DNA of 64,000 bases from Nipponacmea schrenckii (GCA_030562195.1 JAUJPP010000011.1:9362001-9426000), one strand, 5' to 3'; shown: positions 32,034 to 45,362, numbered from the stretch's first letter. Notes: a model not told the origin generated them from the letters alone. Numbers and translations are program-made.

Positions 32034-35000
32034 ATGTCGGAATTTGCTCAAAGCTTAAATCTGTTTTATCAAATTCTTTCCAATTCAGAAAAAGGAAATA
32101 AGAATGTATCCTTGTAAGCATCCATTAAAGATATCGTACTATTATAAGTTGATATATATGTATTAAGAAATGTGGCCAATTCCCATCCACTATACGACCT
32201 GATTTTGGTGTCTATCAAACCCTTGATTTGAACAGAATTTTAAGTATTTTTAAATATGGTTTAAAGTCCATATTTCGCGACCTTGATTTTAATATCCCGA
32301 AAATATGAAAATATAGCTTGAATTGTTTTATTATTTATAAAATAACACTTCCCAGGTTAAATCTATACCCTTATGATCTAATGGTCGGAATATAATAATT
32401 TCGCCAGAATTAACACTGAAATTTAACATTTCGCCTTACTTAAAAGCGGTCGAGTGGACATCTGACTTAAGAAAAGTACGTAAGGTCTTTAAAATTATGG
32501 GGCAAAATGTCGATGGGCAAGTAACGAGCATAATAATTGATATGTTTTTTCCTCATTCTAATGTGATTGATATTGCTGTGTCTATTTTATTCTGTTTATT
32601 TTTTTAGGTCGAAATGTGAAGAAACGATAGATCATTATTCATTTTATCAAGGCTTTTTAATACCAGCGGTAAGTGTTGTACGTGAGCTTTATATCTCAAT
32701 GACATTCGATACATTTTCATGTAGTATCTTACAACACTGTCATTCAAACCTCATACTGCTTTGAACTAAATGAACAATCTAATTAATCCCGACCCAGAAA
32801 TATAACACCTGATAAGTTCACTGATGATTATATACTCATATTGACCATTCTTGAGAACTAAAATCTTATGTTCATGCTAAGACGCAGTATGTCTTTAAGC
32901 AAGGGTGATGGATATCGTGTTTTGTAACAAGATATGATGTATATATAGTTTAAATGTGGACCATATATTACAGATTTTAATAACCCTGTCATTCAGCTTT
33001 ACACAACAGAGAAAGAAGTTATTTCTAGAAATTTTAAATGGACGACCAGGAACGGTATTGTAAGTATACGTAAGCGAGGTACTTCAAGACCAGTAACCAT
33101 GGTTTACTGATAGCCATCGACGCCAAGTATTTCCCGGGTTTTGGATAGCTATACACGATCCATAATAATCATCTTTTAAGTTCAAATATTCAAGACTAGT
33201 ATTATTTTGAAATGCGACACGAGTTTGAAGATTCACGAAAACAAAATGCCCTTATGGGCAAGCAATCTCAAATTTCAAAAGTTCTAAAATTCATATCGAC
33301 GAATTTGAAACCAAGAAATATAGTCTCATATCCGTAACCGAACTTATGTATCATTTTCATCGTCTAATATTTTTTTTTTCTACAACACATTATTTTACGT
33401 TTTCTACCAAAGGCCTGTTCCAAAGATAGTATTTTTAACCAATTATAGATTATAACTGTACCCGTTATATTTCAGCCCTATGGATATTATGACAAGAAAC
33501 AGCAGCATGTCTTATGCTGCTGCTTTCGGAGCTACTCTTCATCTTGTCTCCTTGGTGATATTTAAGCAGAGAACAGCCTTTAAATTATATGATCAAACTG
33601 AGCTGAACAGTACGTACTAGTTTCTCCCATTGTGGTGTATTCTGTTTAAGTGCAATTTTAGCTTTCTAATGAAGCACAATAATAAAATTTAACAATCATA
33701 GTTTTAAAAAAAGGGAGAAGCGATATTAAAGGCAGTCCCAGAGGTATTCGTAACTTAGTTACTATTATTATTATTATTATTGGTTTGATAGTTATAACAA
33801 GGTTATTACTATTATAGATTATAGGTTCAATAGTTATAACTTAATTATTACTATTATAGGTTCAATAGTTATAACTAAATTATTACTATTATAGGTTTTA
33901 TAGTTATAACAAAGTTATTACTATTATAGGTTTGATAGTTATAACTAAGTTATTTCTATTATAGGTTTGATGGTTATAACTAAGTTATTACTATTATAGG
34001 TTTGATAGTTATAACTAAGTTATTACTATTATATGTTTGATAGTTATAACAAGGTTATAACTTTTATAGGTTTGATAGTTATAACTAAATTATTACTATT
34101 ATAGGTTTGATAGTTATAACAAGGTTATTACTATAATAGGTTTCATAGTTATAACTAAATAATTACTATTATAGGTTTGATAGTTATAACAAGGTTATTT
34201 CTATTATAGGTTTGTTAGTTATAACTAAATTATTACTATTATAGGTTTGATAGTTATAACAAGCTTATTACTATTATAGGTTTTATAGTTATAACTAAAT
34301 TATTACTATTATAGGTTTGATAGTTATTACTATTATAGGTTTGATAGTTATAACAAGGTTATAATTTTTATAGGTTTGATAGTTATAACTAAATTATTAC
34401 TATTATAGGTTTGATAGTTAGAACAAGGTTATTACTATAATAGGTTTGATAGTTATAAATAATTACTATTATAGGTTTGATAGTTATTACAAGGTTATTT
34501 CTATTATAGGTTTTATAGATATAACTTAGGTTATAACAAGGTTATTACTATTATAGGTTTGATAGTTATAACAAGGTTATTACTCTTATTGGTTTTATAG
34601 TTATAACTAAATTATTTCTATTATAGGTTTGATAGTTATAACAAAGTTATTTCTATTATATGTTTGATAGTTATAACTAAGTTATTACTATTATAGGTTT
34701 GATAGGTATAACAACGTTATTACTATTATAGGTTTTATAGATATAACTTAGGTAGTAGTATAGTAGCTGGAGAAATTACATGTATATATTTATAACAGTT
34801 ATTATTATTATATATTTAATCAGTTATTACCATTTACTGTTTGAAAATAATAACTTATCATATTTATAGCAGCTATTATTATTATATATTTATTCAGTTA
34901 TTACCATTTACTGTTTGAAAATAATAACTTATCATATTTATAGCAGCTATTATTATTATATATTTATCTACCTTTTTAGTATTAACAAAGTTATTAATTT

Positions 35001-38000
35001 TATTTGTTTTATAGTTATTACTCATTCATTATTATTATCGGTTTATAATAGTTATAACGAAGTTATTTCTTTTATAGGTTTGATAATAATGACTTATACG
35101 GTTCTTTACTTATTTATAAGTCATTATTATTATATATAAATAACAGTTATTATTTTTATATATTTATATTTATTATCTTACATTGACAACAGTTATTATT
35201 ATTATATTTTCATATAAGTTATTATTATAATATATTTATAAAAGTTATTATTCTTATATTTTCATAACACTTATTATTATTGTTATAGGATTATTGATAA
35301 TACCTTCAATGATAGTCTATGGACTGGTATATTTTCCTATCTTCGCCTGTCTGGCTATAAGATCTACTTATGGTTATATAATTGGATCTTTATATATCTG
35401 GTCATTTACAGCTCTGTCCTTGTATACAGATTTTCAGTGCGCTCATGCATTTGTAAGCAATATACTTCTAGATCTATTATGTCAAAACTGTCTCTTTGTA
35501 ACCTTAATATTTTGAAATCTAATGTCAAAGCCTTCCTTCTTATTGTAAATGTTTTGAAAAGTTGTACAACTGGAACAAATTATAGGACATTTTCGAGATA
35601 TGCCTGTTATATAATATGAGCGGGGAATAATGTTAAGATAAAATATATATTCTGTTTATAACCATTTTTTATTTAAAATTCTATTTAGAAGGCTAATTTA
35701 AACGTATTGATATTTCATAACTTAACAAAGGACTAGAGGCACGTTAAAGAGTAAGAAAAAAGATTAGTAAGCTATTACATATTGTGTCCTTTTCTTTTTT
35801 AGGAAGGAGATACCGTAGTAGCTTTAATATTTCGAAGTATACCACAAAATGTCTGTCTGTTTTATCTATGTATCGGTATACCACGGCGTTGTTACGAGGC
35901 TTTTAATACCAAGAAAAACATCTTTGAAACTATATCTGGAGATTGCTTTTTTGAATCTTTGGAAGATATCAAGTTGTCGTATGTTGGACACCATGTCCGT
36001 AGACTGTTTATTAAACCGGAACCAAAACCAAAACCGGAGTAAGTTTCACTTGGAATTAAGCTCCATTAGTCCGACCCTCCATTCCCAATTGCCTCCGACC
36101 CAAAAAAGAGCCACTGGATTTTGTTTTTGTATCAAATTGATTTTGATTACCCTGAAATAACAAAATACATTAAATTAAAAGCGGCTTGTCAATTTTTTAT
36201 TAAATTTCGTAAGCAGGCTTGGATTTTTTACAGTTACAACCCCTAAATCTACTGTATCGATAATCCCAGACAAGATACTGAACATCGTGTATTCCACTTT
36301 TGTATGACGTTTTAAAATTACAGATTTCCTGAAGATTTTAAAGGTAAAATGATGATGAAGCTGAAGATGTTTTGGAATCGATGGGTTTACAAGAGAGACA
36401 ACGGTAATTATAATTGTTATTCTTTATGATAATAATCGTGATGATACTTAAAATTCATCAAGATTTTTCAAAATCATACAATGGTAACAGTTCTCTTGGG
36501 TGTCGTCACCTATATGAAAATAAACAAACGATACCAACTGTTTGCAACTACTTGAAAGATAAACTGAACAATGGAGAAGTTTGGGATTTGTGTTCTGTTT
36601 TTGAAAAAATCTTTTCACAACATATTTACAAAAAATTCATTTCAATATGACAAGCCTTTAAAGATAGGTGGGGTCGAAAAATGGACATTTCCTTAGACAA
36701 CTGAGCTATGAAACAATGTCACACTACACGTCTCAAAGTCAAGTCAGTATCGGGTATGTCCGCCCTAAGTATCAAAACATTCCAGTTCAAGGCTACGGAC
36801 TGATTCATCTCCCAAGTGCTGGGCTTTGACCAGGGTCACAGGTTGACATCGGATTTGCTGGTCGAGGTGACCCCATAAATACTCGATGGGATTCTTTACA
36901 GTGAACATGCAGGCCTTGGCAAAGCGCGCAGAGTCGCGCCGGTGCCAAAGTCGGATTGACCTGGCCCATATCAGTATATTGCTCCAGTGTTAAAATGTCA
37001 TGAGCGGTCCGTATGACCGGATACCATACTATGATTCTCTCCTATCGACGGACTGTCGACTGATCCCGTGTCCAAGTGCTGTTACGGTACTTTTCCTCAG
37101 GTTTAGTACCCGGATGTAACGATCTTAACAGGGTTTGGTTGCTTATGTCTTCCACTCTTGGGCCAGACATGACTGTAACACATACAATGTGACGCTTCTG
37201 GTTGGATCATTCCAACAGCTACCTCTCCTTCGATGGCTGTCGAACATGTCATATCTTATGTTCTTTTTGTTGCTGTGAAATCAACTTGTCTGATCAACCG
37301 TTTTATACAGTTCTTATTCATATTCTCCTCAAAAGTGATAAAATGTTCCCTGTATTTTCGACTATGCTATGTTTGGGATGTGCTATATAAATTAGTATGT
37401 TTTCATACTAAAAAAAATCCACTTGCACATTATTTTACATGCTTAAAGAATCCCTTTTACCTTTTTAGGCTTTAGATATTCCTCCAGATTTAAATCTACA
37501 GTATTTGTTGGTGTGTTGCTATTGTACATTGTAAGTTCTTGTTTTTCTACAATAACCGTGATAATACTTAGATGGAGGTTAAGTCATCTTCAATTTGAAG
37601 CCTAAACTGTAAATATAATCCCATTGTTAAAAGATAATCTATATTTGTTGACAAATTTACTTCTAATTGCTTTTGGATAGCTTCATTTTTTTGTAATTGT
37701 TTCGAAAAAATGCTTCTTTTTTGTAATTGTTTCGAAAAAATGCTTCTAATACTAGGCGCATAATGAAATTTCCCAGCTGTCCATCTGTTCACATTTGATG
37801 TGTGCTCACTCTACAGACTACAATTCTTTAAGGATTTTTTTTTTTTGTTTTTTTTTTTTTTTTGCCGTTGGTCATTATAAAGTTGATTTCTAACCGAAAT
37901 AGCGTATTCGACTTAAGTATTCACTCTATTACCTGTTAAACTCTTAAAGGTGCGATTATACAGTATTTTGACAAATCATGGTAATATTGTTTATTATCTC

Positions 38001-41000
38001 TTCTAATATGTTCAAAAGAAGTATATGACTGGTGATCGGAAATGCATTTGATTTCAATTCAAAGGAGCCGATGGGCGTATATTATTATGCTTGGCAAGCT
38101 ATTTTTGTAAATTTGTATGACCATAAGCTTCGATTTGTATTACATGAATGGCTTGAATTATATTTAATGTTAATTTCAGCTTTTAGTGGAGTCTTTGGTA
38201 TATATCAGGGGGTTATACAAACACATAGATAATGTAAATGACAACAAAGTTTATGATATTTTCAAAGGCCTTACAGGTGAGTTTTTATACATCTCCAGTT
38301 CTATACCCACGATAATCTGTTCGCGAATATTTCTCCATAAACGCTTTAGAACGTACAGGTTTTAAACAAATTTATATAGAATAAGGTGTATATGAATTAT
38401 GTTTGTTTTCTGATGTGTAGAATTATCGACATACTCTATAAAATGATTATATCGAGTTGTTGGCAACAGTCGATTTCCTCGCGAGTCTTATATAGCCGTG
38501 TTTTATTTGGGAAACATTAGGTGACGGCCCAAACAGTGACAACAAAATTTAGTATGTTCTTCAGTATCTCTAATGATTAAAAACTTTGGAAAATGGTTGG
38601 CCAAAACCGCAGAAGTGAGTAACGTCCTTCAACTTTGTGATGTTTTTGTCACATATTAGTATGGGTCATGGAATGTATGAGAAAAAGTTGACAAAACTTA
38701 TGTCAAACTTATATTCTAAAAAAAAATGATTGATCTAGTTGTCAGTTACGTTATCAGGATAAGTAACTGATTTACTTGGGGGGTTCGAATCCCAAGTTAT
38801 TTCATGCTCTTTCTAATCTGAATGAATATGTCTTCTTATTATTTAAAATGAAGAGGCAAACGAGATTGCGGACTGCTGTTGGTAAATGCCTTTATCCATT
38901 CCGCTTAGTTGTTTATTTTCAGATTGTATTATTTCTGCCGAAGTTCTAGCCATCTTTATAAATTTGATATCAATCTTACATATCATGACATCTTACAGGT
39001 AAATATTCAGAAACAGGATTTGTTAAAGCTAAGCTTATATGTTCAATACTAAAAGCAACCCCTTAAATGGAGAATCGTGTCCTTTTGCAGTAGGATACGA
39101 GATTCAAGATATTGTGATCAGCCCAATAAAATGCTGATTAGTAGAGCGTCGTTCCCAATCTATATTGTCATTAGACCAACATGATGCTCAGTTGTAAGGG
39201 ACGCTCGGCCCAAAATATATTTTCATTGTCCCAATAAGGTGCTGAATAGTAAAACACAAGCCTGCAGTTTTTTTGATTTCATATTTGTATAACATTTTAT
39301 TTCAGAAAAAACTTAAGAGATTTACATAAGGGAATCCATACTAATATACCAGCAACAAATACGCGTTCTAATGCTAAACTCTTGGTGAGTCTTGAGCTGA
39401 GAACTGAAACTGGAAAAAGATATCATCTCAACGACCTAAATAAAATTACTCTTTTCAATAACTTCATTCTTAGTATACACAAAGAAGTTGGCCAATAACA
39501 GTATATATTCTCCAGTAGACTCTCCTGGTGTTATAACTATACATCAAAATGCCTATATAATCCCATAAATCACTTGGTGTCATATCTATACAATATTTCT
39601 ACTGCATAAAATCGTTCAATGTCTTTGAAGACCTAGGTTGTGAAACGAAGCAATACTTTTTGAAATGATTTATCGTTTATTCTTTTGTTTATATACGATC
39701 GGGTTGTTCTGTTCCCGATTTGATCTCGATCGGAAAAAATCAATGTGATCGGGTTTCCAGAATCAGGACTATCTGGCACGCACAGATAAGCTCCGATAGG
39801 GTACAGGGATTGAGTGTGGTCGTGTATTTTTAACATTCGTACACGATCCTTGATGATTGTATGAATGTTACATTCTATTGCCTAGACCAAGGCTTGGATC
39901 TGATTAACCCGAATTTTCGACGATTTCAATCATGCAGCGAATCGTGGTAGAGGTAACCAAGTATTAGGATGGGCTTCATATGAGATGTGATTTATGGTAC
40001 TGTTTGTTGCAGGTTGGTAGTATGAGATATGCTGGATATCAATTAGGATATATAGGTTGGGGTACGTAATAATAATTCATGTAATTCAGATTATTTGATT
40101 GTTAATATTCATGCAAATATTACTCCTTTTAGCTTTACGATAGGGCTCAAGTTCAGTGATAACGTTTCAATATAAGAATCCGTCTTGATTTTTCTTTAAT
40201 TTGGGTTACGGGTTCTTTATTTTGGCTTTTAACACTAATACTATAGGAGATGTTAACATTAATTTGTCGAGAAACTGACATAAAGCTGTGATACTGATAA
40301 TTTTTTAGACGTTGGTTTATTTGAGTTGTTGACATCTCATATATATCTAAAAATGCTTTTCGTCAAAGTCAATTTTGCAGGATAATTTGGTCGTTATCTA
40401 ATTTATTTATTGTAGATTTTCTTACGTACAAGATTTTGTTAGTATTTATAGGTTTTGTTATCTACAATGTTTGTATTGTAGGTCTGTAACACAAGTTTTA
40501 TAGCTGGTAGGTTTAATACAATACAGTGATTCGTTTGTGTAATTCATGTGTTATTTATGGTAGGTTTTGTAAAAGAAGTGTTATTGCAGGTTTTATTATC
40601 CATGTTTGCATATTTTGTAAGTCTAATTATCCAAATTTTATTATCCATGTATTGTAAATTTTGTAGGTATATTTATCCAGGTTTTTTTTTATCCATATTT
40701 GTATATTTTGTAGGTCTAATTATCCAGGTTTTATGATCCATTTTTTTATATTTTGTAGGTATAAATTTTCCAGGTTTTATATCCATATTTGAATTTTTTT
40801 GCAGGTCTAATTATCCAGGTTTGACTTTTCCAATTTGTATATTTTGCAGGTCTAATAATCCTTTTAAATTTTCCAGGTTTTTTTATTTATCCAGGTTTTT
40901 TTTTATTTTGTAGGTCTAATTATCCCAATTATCCAGGTTTTATGATTGTTTGTATATTTTTAGGTCTAATTATCCAGGCTCTTATATCCTGGTTTAATAT

Positions 41001-43800
41001 TTTTTTAATTTTGGCTTAATCCCTTTGTAAATAGGTATATTTATCAGCTTTTTTAAATTTGTTTTTTTTTTAAAGGTTTATTATATGTTTGTAATTTTGG
41101 GACGGGTAAATATGTACCTTATTTTTATATTTTGTAGGTCTAAACATTAAGCTATCCATAGCAATTTTAGGTCTAATTAATTCGGGAAATTTTAAGTTTG
41201 TAAATTTTGTAGGGCAAATTTCCTTTTATGATCCAGGTTTGTATATTTTGTATTTCTTTTTATTCAGGTTTTACTATCCATGTTTTTATATTTTGCAGGT
41301 CTAATTATCCAGGTTTGATTATCCATGTTTGTATATTTTGTAGGTCTAATTATCCTAATTATCCAGGTTTTATTATCCATGTTTGTATATTGTGTAGGTC
41401 TAATTATCCTAATTATTCAGGTTTTATTGTTCTTTGTATATTTTGTAGGTCTGGTTATCCAGGCTTTTATATTCTGGTTACTATTTATTTTAATATGGGC
41501 TCTAATCAACGTAAATGGGCTGTTTATTGGTTTTTTAAAGTGTGTGTGGTAAGTTTATATTAATTGTGAATTGTGCGTACTATATAGTCCCTTGCTAAAA
41601 AGTACTTATGCATTTTGTCCCCAGACACCGCTATCCGAGCAATTAAACAATTAACCCGGGAATTAAGCAGTAAATTTGTGTAGAAGAATTCCTTCCTTAT
41701 ATATATACTGTATATATTTACTGAGTGGTATCGTTTGTGTGTCCTCATTTCGTTAGTAATATTCATGACGGCTCGTCTTTTCAGTAATGGTATGGCAATG
41801 GGTAACTTCGATTAAATCTCTTAGATCGAGCTAGAGTTTATAGAGAAATATAATAATACTTTGACGAGTGAGAGTCAAAATTTAACCATATACGGGCATT
41901 ACTTGTGGCCATGTTTGACTTTCCAGCTATGGTTGAACCGATCTAACTAGATCAAAAATAGCATAACAGGAATCGTAAATCTGGAACCTTTTAAATTTTG
42001 TTCTAGTGACAACGTCTCTCAGTTGAAGTGTATTAGAAGTATACAATAAACATGTAATTACTTGTGTGTCTCTAGATCTTTTTACAGCTTTTTGTGTTAC
42101 TTTCCATTCGAAATTCATTCCAGGCCAATCATCGTACCGATTGTTATCATCAATATTCTACAAACTTTATTAGCCAAGTTTCTGTTCTTACAAGAAAAGG
42201 GAGCTTATCTAGCCATTGAAAATAGGTAGGTCATTAGTAGAAACAAAATTTAGTTTATTATTTAATGTAGCTGAATGAGACGATTGGTGTCAAAACCATG
42301 TCTCGTTGGCGTCAATAGCATTATAGGTGTGAATCAATGGCGATTGTAGTAGAAATGTAAATATTAGGCTAGAGCAACTACAGATTTAAAGATATGACAA
42401 ACCATGCAAACGTTTTTTTGCATCAACGTAAGCAGTAGCTCTATCCTGCTGTTTATCGACTGTTCTAGACATGTTTTTATGAAGACATCAATATGGTGTG
42501 CTACTTTTAAACGCACAAAATGATGTTCACGTGCTCTTCGGTCACTTTGTTTCGTACATTATGCTGTTCGATAACTTCATTATTGTAGAATTCTTATATT
42601 TTATCTCATTATTAATGTAAATGCTGCATATTTTTGTTAATCTCCATTATTATAGGAATATATTTATGTATGTATATGTATTATGTTTTACAGACGCATG
42701 CTGTTCTCCTTCTCCTACTTCATGTTTTTCTACAATATATTCCTTGGGTTATTTTCTTGTTTATTAAGAATAGTGAAAGCTATTGCTATCGGAGCTTTAT
42801 TGTTACCAAGACTAGATCACAGTACATTGCCACAGAAATTCAGGTTTTTTGATCCAGGTTAGTCCGTGTTGTTGATAATCACATATCTAATTTAGGTTTG
42901 TAGAGCAAAGTACGAAGACCAGTTGGCAATTCATTTACCCGACTTTACAACTAAATATCAGGTAAATTGTTCGTGTACCAAGACAATTTGTTAACCAAAT
43001 ATCTCGCTCAAAATACAATAAACGTATCCCTTACGTATGCTGGAACAACAGATTGGTTCTCCCTTATAGAATAAATTATTATTATTAAATGATTATTTAC
43101 ATTTTGATGCCGTGTTCGGTACTTTTATTTTTATTCACTCAATTACAAGGCTGGTTTCCGTAAATAACATTTTCCAATGTTTCTAGGTTTCGCAGCATAT
43201 GTTGGTTTCATGCATGTAGAAAACTCTCATACTCATCCCGTAGTGTTGGTGTTTGTAAGAATACTTCTGACCAGACGAAGAAGCAAGTCGGCTCAAATTG
43301 GTGGCGGCCGTGATATGGTTAGTTATATTGAGACAGGTACGGGAACTTTAGGTAGGTATTCTTGACATTAAACCAATTTAATATAATAACAGTATATTCA
43401 GTATTCAAATCAGTGAACTGAAAATAAAATAAACACGATAAACACAAGTAACATGTCAAGTTAATGAACCTGAGTGAATCCTAATCTGTTTTGTTCTGCA
43501 GGTCGATCGGGGTTATCAGAAGAAGATAAACGAAGAAGAAAGTCTGCGAGGTTAAACTGGCATGTTGCTTATACGTTAATCAACAATCCCGAACTAAGAC
43601 TCTATAGAAAAGGATATCTAGAAGCCTTAAAGAAAGTAAAAAACGGTGGCAATGGAGTCAAAGCTACAGACAATATCTATACTGACTTATCGATGATAAG
43701 CAATTCACAGAAACCAAAAATAAACAATTCTAATTTTCTGAAGAGTTTCAAAAACAACGAATATGATATTCTAGAAGAAGTTTTTCACATGACTGGATAG
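32034..43800 (+). CDS. stra6: STRA6-like retinol transporter/receptor, complete, 17 coding exons
   Basis: Exons: 32034-32113, 32608-32668, 32974-33059, 33476-33609, 35289-35452, 35803-36038, 36324-36403, 37469-37530, 38180-38276, 38923-38998, 39306-39384, 40013-40061, 41449-41548, 42124-42225, 42694-42857, 43187-43351, 43502-43800. All introns are GT-AG, every phase matches, and the total is 2,034 nt (677 residues), near human STRA6. Motifs in order: CEETIDHYSFYQGFLIPA, ILNGRPGTVFP, YGLVYFPIFACLA, GFRYSSRFKSTVFVGVLLLY, LRDLHKGI, SMRYAGYQLGYIGW, LLAKFLFLQEKGAYLAIENR, FFYNIFLGLFSCLLRIVKAI, LPRLDHSTLPQKF, FAAYVGFMHVENSHTHPVVL, LNWHVAYTLINNPELR. The hydrophobic helices fit a multi-pass plasma-membrane protein. 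Vertebrate STRA6 takes retinol from its carrier protein and binds calmodulin; an invertebrate partner is unknown. The start ATG opens a frame that splices in phase. Introns carry minisatellites and a Tc1 remnant. Confidence 0.95.
33795..34770 (+). repeat. ~35-bp minisatellite in STRA6 intron 4, about 28 copies
   Basis: Consensus GGTTTGATAGTTATAACAAG followed by GTTATTACTATTATA, alternating AAG/AAA variants; some units are shortened. Each unit contains TTACTATTATAG|G, close to the intron's real acceptor TTATTGTTATAG|G at 35,288. Tandem without unique spacers, so not CRISPR. Confidence 0.9.
34771..35288 (+). repeat. AT-rich degenerate repeats leading to exon 5
   Basis: A ~65-70-bp unit (CAGTTATTACCATTTACTGT...TATTTATAGCAGCTATTATT) occurs about twice, then irregular TTATTATTATATATTTAT words run up to the acceptor. 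Confidence 0.7.
36670..37170 (-). pseudogene. Tc1-like transposase remnant in STRA6 intron 7
   Basis: The minus strand gives, over several frames, NPIEYLWGHLDQQIRCQPVT (near 36,900; other family members read NPIEhlW, containing the third acidic residue), then LVKAQHLGDESVRSLELECF and finally GGHTRY plus stop near 36,755, the characteristic Tc1 C-terminus. Upstream (near 37,170) IQPEASHCMCYSHVW may be the DNA-binding part. The middle is missing or unreadable. It is in antisense orientation to the host gene, decayed, and spliced out with the intron. Confidence 0.65.
37835..37864. repeat. Poly-T tract
   Basis: Twelve T, G, then sixteen-plus T, next to CACTCTACAGACTACAATTC, an old 145-type repeat word. 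Intron 8. Confidence 0.7.
40545..41448 (+). repeat. ~44-bp minisatellite of acceptor-like units filling STRA6 intron 12
   Basis: About 14 diverged units of TATATTTTGTAGGTCTAATT, then ATCCAGGTTTTATTATCCAT and GTTTG, at roughly 40,619, 40,661, 40,711, 40,757, 40,803, 40,849, 40,912, 40,961, 41,031, 41,137, 41,168, 41,298, 41,342 and 41,397. Each repeats the true intron end plus exon 13 start, TATATTTTGTAG|GTCTGGTTATCCAGGC at 41,437-41,464. Confidence 0.85.
40958..41035 (+). pseudogene. Decayed duplicate of STRA6 exon 13 inside the preceding intron
   Basis: AGGTCTAATTATCCAGGCTC, then TTATATCCTGGTTTAATATT and TTTTTAATTTTGGCTTAATC align along more than 50 bases with exon 13 (GTCTGGTTATCCAGGCTTTT, ATATTCTGGTTACTATTTAT, TTTAATATGGGCTCTAATCA). 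Stops and indels make it non-coding. Confidence 0.65.
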
Positions 43801-44000
43801 TAAAACCTAGTTACGACAGCTGGATTATTGCGAAACAGCGTTTAATACTTATTTTACTTGAGCTCGTTTTTCGGGGAATCGCTTATGGCCACAAAAGAGC
43901 CAGAACCAGAACCACAATACCATGTAACGTTGCTGTATTGTATATAATACAATGATCTGCATTAGTCGTAAGATGTAAATTTTAGAATAGGGAAACTATA

Positions 44001-45045
44001 ACTAGAATTGCTTACAATTATGAACGTATTTCGAGAGCCTTAAAATATTTTGTATGCTAATTTGCAATGACCTACATCTAGACAATATATTGAATATCAT
44101 TTTACCTAGTTTTCAAAGTCATAAAATAATAAGGTCACACCTTCCGTAACGGTTAATGATGGCGAAAATTTGAAAACTTCAATGTATTTGTCAACTAACA
44201 ATTATAGGTTTTATGCAATTAGGTAAAATATTTTACCCACGATTTGCAATTCAATATTCAAGGGTTATCGGCAAAAATTTCAGACCGTGATTTCTCGTTT
44301 AATATAAATGGTAAAATTTTGAAACTTTACCAGTTGATAGGCGATATGATTATAATTTTTGAAAAATGTGGAAAAAAAAATTCCACTTCTGGTTTATCCT
44401 CAAATGACGTAATTACGTAACTTCCGGTCTATAACTGCTAGGTGAAAAGTAAAAACTGTTTTATAAATAACTTGTCAATAGTAATTGATTTGACCTAAAT
44501 AATTAGGTCAAGCTGCCATATCGGCCGCCATTTTGAATTTTCGTTACAATTCTTAAATCCAAAATTCAGACACTACTGATAGACCGATTTTGATGAAATT
44601 TAGCACATAGATACAATGGATCATTATCTACCTTTTCTTGGAGACCGATTTTCAAATTTCGTATTTTCTTTCGAATTATTTAAATTTCGATTTTTTTCAA
44701 AATTAGGTCACTTTAACGGCTACGGAAGGTGTGACCCACTTAATCTATGACCTTGAAAATTAAGTCAAATAATATTCAATATATTGTCTACGAGTATATA
44801 TTTTTCAATTTGGCTTACTTAAAAAATTCATAGAGATAAGTGTACTTAAATACAGCAAAAATTGATAATTTTCATATTTTCGCCATCATTAACCGTTACG
44901 GAAGGTGTGACCTAATTATTTTATGACTTTGAAAACTAGGTAAAATGATATTCAATATATTGTCTAGATGTAGGTCATTGCAAATTTAGCCTACATAATA
45001 TTTTAAGGCTCTCGAAATACGTTCATAATTGTAAGCAATTCTAGT
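44001..45045. mobile_element. 1,045-bp element with ~180-bp inverted arms, plus an internal diverged half-copy
   Basis: ACTAGAATTGCTTACAATTA at 44,001 is mirrored by TAATTGTAAGCAATTCTAGT ending at 45,045. The arms continue through ATGAACGTATTTCGAGAGCC, CAATATATTGAATATCATTT and CACACCTTCCGTAACGGTTA with few mismatches. A third, more diverged copy of the arm (ACGGAAGGTGTGACCCACTT, TTCAATATATTGTCTACGAG) sits at 44,710-44,820 in the same orientation as the right arm. No ORF. Foldback or MITE-like. It starts 200 bases after the STRA6 stop. Confidence 0.85.
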
Positions 45046-45362
45046 TTAAATTTTAGATTATAGAGTAGGAAATAAAGGTTTAACATATGTCATTCACTGA
45101 TTAGATTTTTGAGAAAGAAGATGAAGTTGCACACTAAGGAGAAGACTACAGGAATTTACTAACAATAGGGCTTTCTTGGGTTATTCAACGATTCAGTAAG
45201 AATAGGTTTTAACTAATCAATAAGGCGGTCTCATTACAAATATAACGGGGATGGGAATTAAACTTAGCAATAAACTTGAAATAATAAAATATTTACCCTT
45301 ATTACCGATCATCAACAATTACTTTCAATTATCATCAAGAAAAGAGCATTCCTATGATGACT
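45046..45362. other. Unassigned spacer
   Basis: AT-rich, no recognised feature. Confidence 0.3.

Noticed and set aside
33795..34770. Repeat array resembling a CRISPR
   Set aside because: Units are contiguous with no unique spacers, lie in a eukaryotic intron, and have no cas genes.
36414..36650. 78-codon + ORF after STRA6 exon 7
   Set aside because: Lies in intron 7; exon 7 to exon 8 splicing is in phase without it and it has no homologous region in STRA6.
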